DNA of 64,000 nt from Novosphingobium aerophilum. GTDB taxonomy: Bacteria; Pseudomonadota; Alphaproteobacteria; Sphingomonadales; Sphingomonadaceae. A program made the position numbers and the translations under genes. Below the pieces are notes generated by a model. The model made no database searches and had not been told where the DNA came from. It saw only the letters and a program-made list of their open reading frames with translations. Shown here piece after piece: positions 56,942 through 64,000 of this stretch; position 1 is the first letter of the stretch, and each line of letters begins with the position of its first letter. The stretch spans positions 1-64,000 of the forward strand of contig NZ_JACLAU010000009.1 in NCBI RefSeq assembly GCF_014230305.1. The letters run 5' to 3'.

Positions 56942-57625
56942 ATGGCCCTCAGGCCGGGACTGGGCGAGGACAGCCGCGCCTTCCTCGAACGGCTGATCGG
57001 CGAACCGCTCGTCGATCCGGCGCTGTGGTGCGAGGCCCTGACCCACGGCAGCACCGGCGAACCGCGCAATTACGAACGACTGGAGTTCCTGGGCGATCGC
57101 GTGCTGGGCCTGGTCATTGCCGAATGGCTGCACGAACGCGGCACCGGCAACGAGGGCAAGCTTTCGCAGCGGCTCAATGCCCTGGTCAGCCGCGACATGA
57201 ACGCCGCCATCGCGCGGACCATCGGGCTGGGGCCGCACATGCGCCTGGGCAAGCAGGCGCGCGACGATGGCGGGGCCGACAGCGACAATATCCTGGGCGA
57301 CGTGCTCGAGGCCCTGCTCGGTGCCAGCTTCGTCACCCGCGGGTTCGAGGCGACCCGGGCGCTGGTCCGCCGGCTGTGGTCGGATCCCGTCGAGGGCCGG
57401 GTCGGCCAGAGCAAGCACCCCAAGTCGGCCCTGCAGGAATGGGCCGCGGGCAACCGCCGGCGCATGCCGCATTACAAGCTGATCGAGCGCACCGGGCCCG
57501 ACCATGCCGCCCACTTCCGCGTCGCGGTGGAGGTCCACGGGGTCGGCGAGGTCGAGGCCGAGGGCTCAAGCAAGCAGGAAGCCGAAACCGCCGCAGCTGC
57601 TGCCTTTCTGCAGCAGTTCGGCTAA
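56942..57625 (+). CDS. rnc: Ribonuclease III
   Basis: 227 residues: endonuclease domain with NYERLEFLGDRVLGLVIAEW (signature with catalytic Glu/Asp), GDVLEALLGASF, then a double-stranded-RNA-binding domain (HPKSALQEWAAGNRRR, then YKLIERTG and SSKQEAETAAAAAFL). It processes rRNA precursors and structured mRNAs. ATG 56942 lies 4 bp after lepB; a GTG at 56924 is an overlapping alternative. Confidence 0.95.
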   Translation: MALRPGLGEDSRAFLERLIGEPLVDPALWCEALTHGSTGEPRNYERLEFLGDRVLGLVIAEWLHERGTGNEGKLSQRLNALVSRDMNAAIARTIGLGPHMRLGKQARDDGGADSDNILGDVLEALLGASFVTRGFEATRALVRRLWSDPVEGRVGQSKHPKSALQEWAAGNRRRMPHYKLIERTGPDHAAHFRVAVEVHGVGEVEAEGSSKQEAETAAAAAFLQQFG

Positions 57626-57650
57626 GCACCCTGCCCAACCGTTGCGCCGG

Positions 57651-57833
57651 GCCTGCGACAGGCTCAGGCCGGGGCGGGCCATGTTCTGACAGGATTGCCG
57701 ATTGCCCCACTCACCCACACCCGCCCAACTCGGCCTGCGACAGGCCCGGACCGAGCGGGCCATTTTCTGACGGGATTGCCGATTGCCCCACTCACCCACA
57801 CCCGCTCAGCCTGAGCCTGTCGAAGGCCACGCG
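57651..57833. repeat. Imperfect 81-82 bp tandem duplication plus GCCTGTCGAAGG repeat arm, overlapping the era start
   Basis: Copies 57651-57732 and 57733-57813 share GCCTGCGACAGG, GGGCCAT, TTCTGAC and a GGATTGCCGATTGCCCC block. An adjoining arm (57801-57833) belongs to the family at 51930-52067. The second copy contains the only usable era start codon. Confidence 0.8.
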
Positions 57834-58733
57834 CCCCCCTCGCCCCAGTCCTGCGGCCTCGTCGCCGTGCTGGGCGCGCCGAATGCCGGCAAGTCGACCC
57901 TGGTCAACCAACTGGTCGGCCAGAAGGTGGCGATCGTCTCGGCCAAGGCGCAGACCACGCGCGCCCGGCTGATGGGGATCGCGTTGGAAGGGCCCGCGCA
58001 GATCATCCTGGCCGATACGCCGGGGATTTTCGAGCCGCGCCGCCGGCTGGACCGGGCCATGGTCAACGCCGCCTGGGACGGCGCGCAGGAGGCCGACGCC
58101 ATCCTGCTGGTGGTGGATGCCCGCAAGAAGAAGATCGATCTGCTCGAACCGATTCTCAACGCCCTGAAGGACCGGCCCGAGCGCAAGCTGCTGGTGCTCA
58201 ACAAGGTCGATCAGTGCGTGAAGGAGCCGCTGCTGGCTCTGGCCGAACAATTGACCGCGCTGGTCGGCTTCGACGAGGTGTTCTTCGTCTCGGCCCTGAC
58301 CGGCGATGGCGTGCCCGAGCTCAAGACCCGGCTGGCGGCGCTGATGCCGGAGGGGCCCTGGCACTATCCCGAGGATCAGGTCTCCGACGCCAGCGAGCGG
58401 CTGCTCGCCACCGAGATCACCCGCGAGCAGCTCTACCGCCAGTTGCATGACGAGCTGCCCTATGACAGCGCGGTGCGGCCCGAGAGCTATAGCCACCGCA
58501 AGGACGGATCGATCGAGATCCACCAGCAGATCGTGATCGCCCGCGACAGCCAGAAGGCGATCGTGCTGGGCAAGAAGGGCAGCAAGCTCAAGGCGATCGG
58601 CGAGGCCGCTCGCAAGGAGCTGGCCGATCTGCTGGGCGTGAAGGTCCACCTGTTCCTCCACGTCCGCGTCGAGGAAGGCTGGGCCGACAGCCGCGAGATC
58701 TACGAGGAGATCGGGCTGGAGTGGACCAAGTGA
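57783..58733 (+). CDS. era: GTPase Era
   Basis: 316 residues. G1 GAPNAGKSTLVNQLVG, G2/switch KAQTTRARLMG, G3 DTPGIF, G4 NKVDQC, and a C-terminal KH domain (RPESYSHRKDGSIEIHQ; VLGKKGSKLKAIGEAARKEL). Era binds 16S rRNA during 30S assembly and regulates cell cycle progress. The frame is closed upstream by TGA 57768, so TTG at 57783 is the only possible start before the G domain. About the first 15 residues (including AQPEPVEGHA) come from intergenic repeat DNA; conserved sequence begins at CGLVAVLGAPN. Confidence 0.93.
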   Translation: MPHSPTPAQPEPVEGHAPPSPQSCGLVAVLGAPNAGKSTLVNQLVGQKVAIVSAKAQTTRARLMGIALEGPAQIILADTPGIFEPRRRLDRAMVNAAWDGAQEADAILLVVDARKKKIDLLEPILNALKDRPERKLLVLNKVDQCVKEPLLALAEQLTALVGFDEVFFVSALTGDGVPELKTRLAALMPEGPWHYPEDQVSDASERLLATEITREQLYRQLHDELPYDSAVRPESYSHRKDGSIEIHQQIVIARDSQKAIVLGKKGSKLKAIGEAARKELADLLGVKVHLFLHVRVEEGWADSREIYEEIGLEWTK

Positions 58734-59578
58734 CCGGGCGCGCGCGCCTGCTGGCGATGGCCTTCGCCCTGGCGACAGCCGGCTCCCCCGCGATTGCCAG
58801 GGATCGGGCTCTCCCGGCGCTGGCGGCGGGCGACCGCTATGTCGCGATGGGCAGTTCCTACGCCGCGGGCCCCGGGGTGGGCACGGCGGCAGAAGGGCCG
58901 GCGCGCTGCGGCCGTGGGCAGCTCAGCTATCCGCACCTGGTGGCGGCGGCCCTGTCGCTGACGCTGGTCGATGCGACCTGCAGCGGATCGACCACCGAAC
59001 ACGTGCTGGGCCCGTGGGGCGAGCTGCCGCCGCAGATCGATGCGGTCGATGCCGAGACCCGGTTGGTCACGATCACCTCGGGCGGCAACGACATCGGCTT
59101 TGTCCGCAATCTCTTCGCTGCCGCCTGCGCGACGATGCCGGCCGACGGTCGCCCGGCGCAGTGTCCGACGGCCCAGCGGCCGACCGCGGCGGATTGGACC
59201 GCGCTCGAGGCGCGGATGCATCGCATCGCCGCGGAAGTCCGGCGTCGCGCGCCCCGGGCCCGACTGGTGTTCGTCGACTATGCCACGATTCTGCCGGCGC
59301 GGGGTGGGTGCGCTGCGTTGCAGGGAGCCCCGGCCGATCTGGATGCCAGCCGCAAGGATGCGCTGCGACTGGCCGCCCTGACCGCGCGGGTCGCCCGCCA
59401 GGAAGGCGCGCTGCTGCTGACGGCGTCCCGGCTGACCGCAGGCCATGGGCCCTGCGATGCCGATCCGTGGAGCTTCGGCAGCACGGCACCGCAGGGCAGC
59501 GTTCCCGTCCATCCGGGCCCCAAGGCCCATGCGGCCATCGCCGAAACCCTGGTCGCCAGGCTCGCGGCCGGCCGATGA
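58730..59578 (+). CDS. Exported SGNH/GDSL-family hydrolase
   Basis: About 282 residues. A signal peptide (LLAMAFALATAGSPAIA) precedes block I YVAMGSSYAAGPGV (catalytic Ser), a block III-type SGGNDIGF and block V VHPGPKAHAAIA with the catalytic His; six Cys suggest disulfides, as in secreted esterases of this type. The substrate may be a lipid or an acyl ester. GTG 58730 overlaps the era stop as GTGA; GTG 58721 is the alternative. Confidence 0.84.
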   Translation: MTGRARLLAMAFALATAGSPAIARDRALPALAAGDRYVAMGSSYAAGPGVGTAAEGPARCGRGQLSYPHLVAAALSLTLVDATCSGSTTEHVLGPWGELPPQIDAVDAETRLVTITSGGNDIGFVRNLFAAACATMPADGRPAQCPTAQRPTAADWTALEARMHRIAAEVRRRAPRARLVFVDYATILPARGGCAALQGAPADLDASRKDALRLAALTARVARQEGALLLTASRLTAGHGPCDADPWSFGSTAPQGSVPVHPGPKAHAAIAETLVARLAAGR

Positions 59579-60246
59579 TCCAGCGCGAACTGCTCGGCAC
59601 AGCCCAGGTCCCGGGCGGGACCGAGCTGCGCCTGTTCCGCCACGATCGCGATTTCATGATCGTGATGGGCCACAACGAGCTGATGAGCAGCCGGATGAGC
59701 GGTTCGGAGGTCGCCCTCGCCACCGAGACGATCAAGCGGCTGCGGGACCGCCCCGCCCCGCGCCTGCTGATCGGCGGCTATGGCATGGGTTTCACCCTGC
59801 GCGCCGCGCTGGCCGCGCTGGGCCCGAAGGCCGAACTGGTCGTCGCCGAACTGGTGCCCGAGATCATCGCCTGGGCCCGGGGCCCGATGGCCGACCTGGC
59901 CGCCGGCTGCCTCGACGATCCGCGCGTGCGGCTGCTGATGGGCGACGTGGGGATCACCATCGACGGAGCCCGCGACGAGTACGACGCGATCCTGCTGGAT
60001 GTCGACAACGGCCCCGACGGGATCGTCCGCGACGGCAACGACGGGCTCTACACTGCGTCGGGGCTGAGAGCCGCGCGCAACGCGCTGCGCCCGGGCGGTG
60101 TGCTGGCGGTGTGGTCGGCCGGGCCCGATCCGGCCTTCACCCGGCGGCTCGAGAAGAACGGCTTCACGGTGGAGGAAATCCGCGTGGCGGCCCGCAGCAA
60201 CGGCAAGGGGCCGAAGCACACGATCTGGTTCGGGGTGCCGCGCTGA
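59575..60246 (+). CDS. Spermidine-synthase-like class I methyltransferase-fold protein, second paralogue
   Basis: 223 residues: LLIGGYGMGFTLRAALAALG, ELVVAELVPEIIAWARGP, LLDVDNGPDGIVRDGND and ARNALRPGGVLAVWSAGP closely follow the protein at 3204-3944. The extended polyamine-synthase signature is not fully present, so the aminopropyl-transferase role is doubtful. ATG 59575 overlaps the SGNH hydrolase stop (ATGA), making it the last gene of a lepB-rnc-era-linked run. Confidence 0.8.
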   Translation: MIQRELLGTAQVPGGTELRLFRHDRDFMIVMGHNELMSSRMSGSEVALATETIKRLRDRPAPRLLIGGYGMGFTLRAALAALGPKAELVVAELVPEIIAWARGPMADLAAGCLDDPRVRLLMGDVGITIDGARDEYDAILLDVDNGPDGIVRDGNDGLYTASGLRAARNALRPGGVLAVWSAGPDPAFTRRLEKNGFTVEEIRVAARSNGKGPKHTIWFGVPR

Positions 60247-60256
60247 CAGTGTGCCG

Positions 60257-60544
60257 TCAGCCGTCGCGGTCGGCTGCTGCACGCAACAGCTTCAGCCATG
60301 CCGGACGACGGGCATAACGGGATCGCATCCGCGCCTCATCCCGTTCGAGCGAGCGGCACTTCAGCCTGGCCGCGGCATCGCGGATCTGGGCGGCGCGTTC
60401 GGCGTCGTAGGGCTCCTCGCCGCCCCAGTGATTGCAGCCCAGGCGCCGTTCGACCACGGCGCGCAGGTCGGGCGGAGCCTGGCGCAGCACCCGGGCAAAG
60501 GCATCGTCGGACATTCCCGCCGCCATCACCAAGGCCCAGAGCAT
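60257..60544 (-). CDS. Small protein of unknown function downstream of topA
   Basis: 95 residues. After a short hydrophobic start (MLWALVMAAG) it is charged and helical with two Cys (RRLGCNHWGGEEPYD; AARLKCRSLERDE). A GGAGG sits just upstream of ATG 60544. It is 17 bp from the small gene upstream, so it is probably the third gene of a topA transcript. No family recognised. Confidence 0.6.
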   Translation of the reverse strand: MLWALVMAAGMSDDAFARVLRQAPPDLRAVVERRLGCNHWGGEEPYDAERAAQIRDAAARLKCRSLERDEARMRSRYARRPAWLKLLRAAADRDG

Positions 60545-60561
60545 CTTCCCCCTCCTTCCGC

Positions 60562-60741
60562 CTACCGCAGCTTGGCGATCGCGAACCCATGCTGCCGGGC
60601 CGCGTCCTTGGTCGATTCCTCGGTGCGGTTAAGCGCCTTGGCGATCTCCTTCAGCCCCTTGCCCTTGCCGGCGAGGACCTGCAGCTTCTGGAGCTCCTCC
60701 GGCTTCCAGGGCTGCTTGTGGCGGGCAAGCTTCTCGCTCAT
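60562..60741 (-). CDS. 59-residue basic helix-turn-helix-like protein overlapping topA
   Basis: The product starts MSEKLARHKQPWKPEELQ and continues with KLQVLAGKGKGLKEIAKALN then RTEESTKDAARQHG. The Trp-Pro-Glu-Glu start, a GKGLKEIAKAL helix and the following RTEES-TKDAARQ helix look like a Myb/SANT-like or homeodomain-like three-helix DNA-binding unit. Its ATG overlaps the topA TGA (ATGA). Net charge is strongly positive. No further domain. Confidence 0.65.
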   Translation of the reverse strand: MSEKLARHKQPWKPEELQKLQVLAGKGKGLKEIAKALNRTEESTKDAARQHGFAIAKLR

Positions 60742-63323
60742 TCCGCAGCCTTCTTCTTCGCTGGCGCTTTCTTGGCCGGAGCCTTCTTCGCCCCCGCCTT
60801 CGCTGCCGCAGGCTTCTTCGCCGCAGCCTTCTTCGGCGCGGCCTTCTTCTTGCCCTTGGCCGGGCCCTTCGCGGCGCGTGCGTCGATCAGGGCGACGGCG
60901 GCTTCCTCGGTCAGGTCCTCGGGCTTCTGGTCGCGCGGTAGGGTGGCATTGGTGGTCCCGTCGGTGACATAGGGACCATAGCGCCCGGCCATCAGCTTGA
61001 TCACCCCGCCCGACGTGGGATGCGCGCCGAAGGTCTTGAGCGGTTCGGCAGCAGCCCCGCGGCCCCGCGCCCCGGCGCCCGCAGCGGCTTCGGCCAGCTT
61101 CATCACCGCCGCGTTCATGCCGGTTTCGAACACCTCGGCAGTGGAACGCAGCCGGGCGTACTTGCCGTCATGCATCAGATAGGGACCGTAACGGCCGATG
61201 CTGGCGGTGATCGGCAGGCCGCTCTCCGGATGGTTCCCCACCTCGCGGGGGAGTGACAGCAGCTTCACCGCCCAGTCCAGGTCGATCTCGGGAATGTCCT
61301 TGGGGATCGAGGCGCGCTTGGCCTCCTTGCCTTCGCCCAACTGGATATAGGGCCCGAAGCGCCCGGCGCGGCGGGTGATCTCCAGCCCGGTCGCAGGATC
61401 GGTGCCGAGCGGGGCGTCGTCGCCACCCTCGGCGCCCTCGCCGCCCGGCTGGGCGAACTTGCGGGTGAACTTGCAGTCCGGATAGTTGGAACAGGCGACG
61501 AAGGCCCCGAACCGCCCGCCGCGCAGCGACAGTCGCCCGGCCCCGCACTTGGGGCACAGCCGCGGATCGCTGCCGTCCTCGCGGGGCGGGAACAGGTAGT
61601 CCGACAGGAACGCGTCGAGCGCCTCGGTCACCTCGGAGGGCTTGCGCTCCATCACCTCGTCGGACTTCGGCTTGAAGTCGCGCCAGAACGCGGCGAGCAC
61701 GTCCTTCCATGCGGCACGGCCGCCCGACACGTCGTCCAGCTCATCCTCCATCCCGGCGGTGAAGTCATAGGCGACGTAGCGATCGAAGAAGCGTTCCAGG
61801 AAGGCGGTCAGCAGCCGCCCGGACTCCTCGGCGAAGAAGCGGTTCTTCTCGGTGCGGACGTAGTTGCGGTCCTTCAGCACCTGCAGCGTGGCGGCATAGG
61901 TGGAGGGCCGGCCGATGCCCAGTTCCTCCAGCCGCTTGACCAGCGAGGCCTCCGAATAGCGGGGCGGCGGCTGGGTGAAATGCTGCGCAGCATCAACCCC
62001 GCGCTTGGCCGGGGTATCGCCCTGCTTCAGCGCCGGCAGCAGCGCGCCGTCCTCGTCCTCGCCGTCGGCCCTGTGGTCGCGTCCTTCCTCGTAAACCGCC
62101 AGGAATCCCGGGAATTTCACCACCTGGCCGGTGGCGCGCAACTCGTGCTGGCCGGTGCCGTCCCGCAGGGTGACCGTGGTCCGCTCGATATTGGCCGAGG
62201 CCATCTGGCTGGCCATGGCGCGCTTGTAGATCAGATCATAGAGCCGCGCCTCGTCACCCGAACCATAGCGGTCCTTGGCGAAGTCGGTCGGACGGATCGC
62301 CTCGTGGGCTTCCTGCGCGTTCTTGGCCTTGGTTTCATAGTGTCGCGGCTTTTCGGGCAGGTAATGCCCCGAATAGCGATCGGCGATGGCCTTGCGCGCG
62401 GCGGAGATGGCGCTGGGGTCCATCTGCACGCCGTCGGTCCGCATGTACGTGATCGCACCCGCCTCATACAGCGTCTGGGCCACGCGCATCGTGTGGCTGG
62501 CCGAAAAGCCCAGCTTGCGCGCGGCCTCCTGCTGCAGGGTGGAGGTGGTGAACGGCGGATAGGGATTGCGGCGGGTCGGCTTGGTCTCGACCTCCTCGAC
62601 GCGGAACGTGGCGCTTTCGACCAGGGCCTTGGCCTTCATCGCCGTGCCCTCGTCGCCCAGGCTCAGCCGCTCCAGCTTTTCGCCCGCGAACTTGACCAGC
62701 CGGGCCGGGAACTCGGTGCCGCCCTGTTCCAGCCGGGCGATGACCGACCAGTATTCCTGGGCACGGAACAGCTCGATCTCGCGCTCCCGCTCGACGATCA
62801 GGCGCAGCGCGACCGACTGGACGCGCCCCGCGCTCTTGGCCCCCGGCAGCTTGCGCCACAGCACGGGGGACAGGGTGAAGCCGAACAGGTAATCGAGCGC
62901 GCGCCGCGCCAGATAGGCGTCGATCAGGTCCTGGTCGAGCTCACGCGGGGCCTGCATCGCCGCCAGGATCGTGTCCTTGGTGATGGCGTTGAAGGTGACC
63001 CGTTCGACCTCCTTGGGCAGGGCGCGGCGCTTGGCCAGCAGTTCGCGCACGTGCCACGAAATCGCCTCGCCCTCGCGATCGGGGTCGGTCGCCAGGATCA
63101 GCCGGTCGGCCTCCTTGGCGGCATCGGTGATCGCCTTCACCCGGCTTGCCTTGTCGCCATAGAGCTCCCAGTCCATCGCGAACGCCTCGTCCGGACGGAC
63201 CGAGCCGTCCTTGGGGGGCAGGTCGCGGATGTGGCCATAGGAAGCCAGGACCTTGTAGCCCTTGCCGAGGTACTTCTCGATGGTCTTGGCCTTGGCCGGG
63301 GACTCGACGATGACAAGCTGCAT
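60738..63323 (-). CDS. topA: DNA topoisomerase I with Lys/Ala-rich tail
   Basis: 861 residues. Toprim domain MQLVIVESPAKAKTIEKYLG to DPDREGEAISWHV; nucleophile Tyr in AITYMRTDGVQ; one Cys4 zinc ribbon (LCPKCGAG, then CSNYPDC), then three repeat modules with GRFGPYI and GRYGPYL/V. The final 45 or so residues are a Lys/Ala/Pro-rich histone-H1-like tail. It relaxes negative supercoils. ATG 63323 is the family start. It lies 109 bp downstream of dprA. Confidence 0.97.
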   Translation of the reverse strand: MQLVIVESPAKAKTIEKYLGKGYKVLASYGHIRDLPPKDGSVRPDEAFAMDWELYGDKASRVKAITDAAKEADRLILATDPDREGEAISWHVRELLAKRRALPKEVERVTFNAITKDTILAAMQAPRELDQDLIDAYLARRALDYLFGFTLSPVLWRKLPGAKSAGRVQSVALRLIVEREREIELFRAQEYWSVIARLEQGGTEFPARLVKFAGEKLERLSLGDEGTAMKAKALVESATFRVEEVETKPTRRNPYPPFTTSTLQQEAARKLGFSASHTMRVAQTLYEAGAITYMRTDGVQMDPSAISAARKAIADRYSGHYLPEKPRHYETKAKNAQEAHEAIRPTDFAKDRYGSGDEARLYDLIYKRAMASQMASANIERTTVTLRDGTGQHELRATGQVVKFPGFLAVYEEGRDHRADGEDEDGALLPALKQGDTPAKRGVDAAQHFTQPPPRYSEASLVKRLEELGIGRPSTYAATLQVLKDRNYVRTEKNRFFAEESGRLLTAFLERFFDRYVAYDFTAGMEDELDDVSGGRAAWKDVLAAFWRDFKPKSDEVMERKPSEVTEALDAFLSDYLFPPREDGSDPRLCPKCGAGRLSLRGGRFGAFVACSNYPDCKFTRKFAQPGGEGAEGGDDAPLGTDPATGLEITRRAGRFGPYIQLGEGKEAKRASIPKDIPEIDLDWAVKLLSLPREVGNHPESGLPITASIGRYGPYLMHDGKYARLRSTAEVFETGMNAAVMKLAEAAAGAGARGRGAAAEPLKTFGAHPTSGGVIKLMAGRYGPYVTDGTTNATLPRDQKPEDLTEEAAVALIDARAAKGPAKGKKKAAPKKAAAKKPAAAKAGAKKAPAKKAPAKKKAAE

Positions 63324-63432
63324 GATGGGAATGAACGCCCTTACGTGTGTACGTGCGCGAGGGTGGGGATGGCGGGGCCGGGGCGTCAAGGGCGGAAGTG
63401 CCCGGACAGGCACCCGGTTCGATCGTGGGATG

Positions 63433-63999
63433 CTACGCCGACCGCGACACCCGTCCCCCGGCGTGGCGCACCAGGCTGCCCGCCAGCTCCAGCTCGAGCA
63501 GCGCCAGTTGCACCGCCGCCGCGCTCTCGCCCGACTGGCGCACAAGTTCGTCGACGGCGACCGGGGCCGTGGTGAGCAGCGCGGTCACGTCCGCGGGCCG
63601 GTCCGCAGGCTCGGCCAGCAGGAACGGGGCCGAGGGTTCGCGCAGCGGCGCCCGTGGCGTTCCGTCAAAGCCCGAGAGCAGTTCGATCACGTCCTCGGCC
63701 GACTGGACCAGCACCGCGCCGTCGCGGATCAACTGGTTGCAACCACGCGACCGGCTGTCCAGCGGCGAGCCAGGCACCCCCATCACCTCGCGTCCCATCT
63801 CGCCCGCCAGCCGCGCGGTGATCAGCGAGCCCGAGTTGGGCGTCGCCTCGACCACCACGGTGCCGGCGGCAATCCCGGCGATGATGCGGTTGCGCGCCGG
63901 AAAGTGGCGGGCGAGCGGTTCGGTGCCCGGGGGCTGTTCGGTCAGCAGCAGGCCGCGGGTGGCGACCTCTTCCTGCAGCGCGGCGTGTTCCGGCGGATA
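63433..63999 (-). CDS. dprA: DNA-processing protein DprA, C-terminal part (cut by window edge)
   Basis: The frame reads inward from the right edge for about 188 residues. TEQPPGTEPLARHFPARNRIIAGIAAGTVVVEA and SGSLITARLAGEMGREVMGVPGS are hallmark DprA Rossmann segments, and the end carries the winged-helix domain (PVAVDELVRQSGESAAAVQLALLELELAG). DprA loads RecA on incoming single strands in natural transformation. The N terminus lies outside the window. Confidence 0.92.
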   Translation of the reverse strand, partial: YPPEHAALQEEVATRGLLLTEQPPGTEPLARHFPARNRIIAGIAAGTVVVEATPNSGSLITARLAGEMGREVMGVPGSPLDSRSRGCNQLIRDGAVLVQSAEDVIELLSGFDGTPRAPLREPSAPFLLAEPADRPADVTALLTTAPVAVDELVRQSGESAAAVQLALLELELAGSLVRHAGGRVSRSA

Positions 64000-64000
64000 C

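Overview
This window is a GC-rich stretch of bacterial chromosome. It most likely comes from an alphaproteobacterium of the order Sphingomonadales. The evidence is the ahcY / divL-like kinase / tsaE / amgK / murU / addB / addA / trxA gene chain, the complete methylmalonyl-CoA pathway cluster, alphaproteobacterial AddAB, and several families of short inverted repeats filling the gaps between genes. The order-level assignment is inference; no rRNA gene is present.

Layout. 1-9.9 kb: the end of an IS110-type transposase, an EAL phosphodiesterase, NAD kinase, tRNA-Asn, a spermidine-synthase-like protein, a DEAD-box helicase, SecA and two small exported proteins. 10-13.4 kb: an acyltransferase, then argJ overlapping an inositol-monophosphatase-family gene. 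13.6-26.9 kb: a long minus-strand block running ahcY, divL-like kinase, tsaE, amgK, murU, addB, addA and trxA, several of them joined by 4-bp ATGA overlaps. 26.9-34.5 kb: a peroxiredoxin, folE, a phospholipase D, a chemoreceptor, a small gene with a LexA-type box inside its promoter, a degenerate SRAP-like frame, a pentapeptide-repeat protein and tRNA-Arg. 34.5-41.4 kb: a NUDIX hydrolase, two Flp pilins, accA, xerD, two proteins of unknown function, and aroK-aroB.

41.5-51.6 kb is the propionyl-CoA to succinyl-CoA region, all on the minus strand: pccB, thiolase, mce, mutase, a DUF3445 protein, a DUF4160/DUF2442 pair, pccA and a thioesterase. It carries repeat elements, a partial duplication of the mutase 5' end, and an apparently interrupted small membrane-protein gene. 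52.1-64 kb: glutathione reductase, a membrane protein, pgi, lepB-rnc-era followed by an SGNH hydrolase and a second spermidine-synthase-like protein, then dprA-topA and two small genes.

Most of the window is housekeeping, and I do not see a complete novel system. The points most worth a second look are: the Tyr-for-His kinase; the LexA box in a near-leaderless promoter beside a catalytically degraded SRAP-like frame; the repeat-linked duplications at the mutase and era gene starts; the in-frame TGA in the small frame coupled to pccA; and the 59-residue basic protein overlapping topA.
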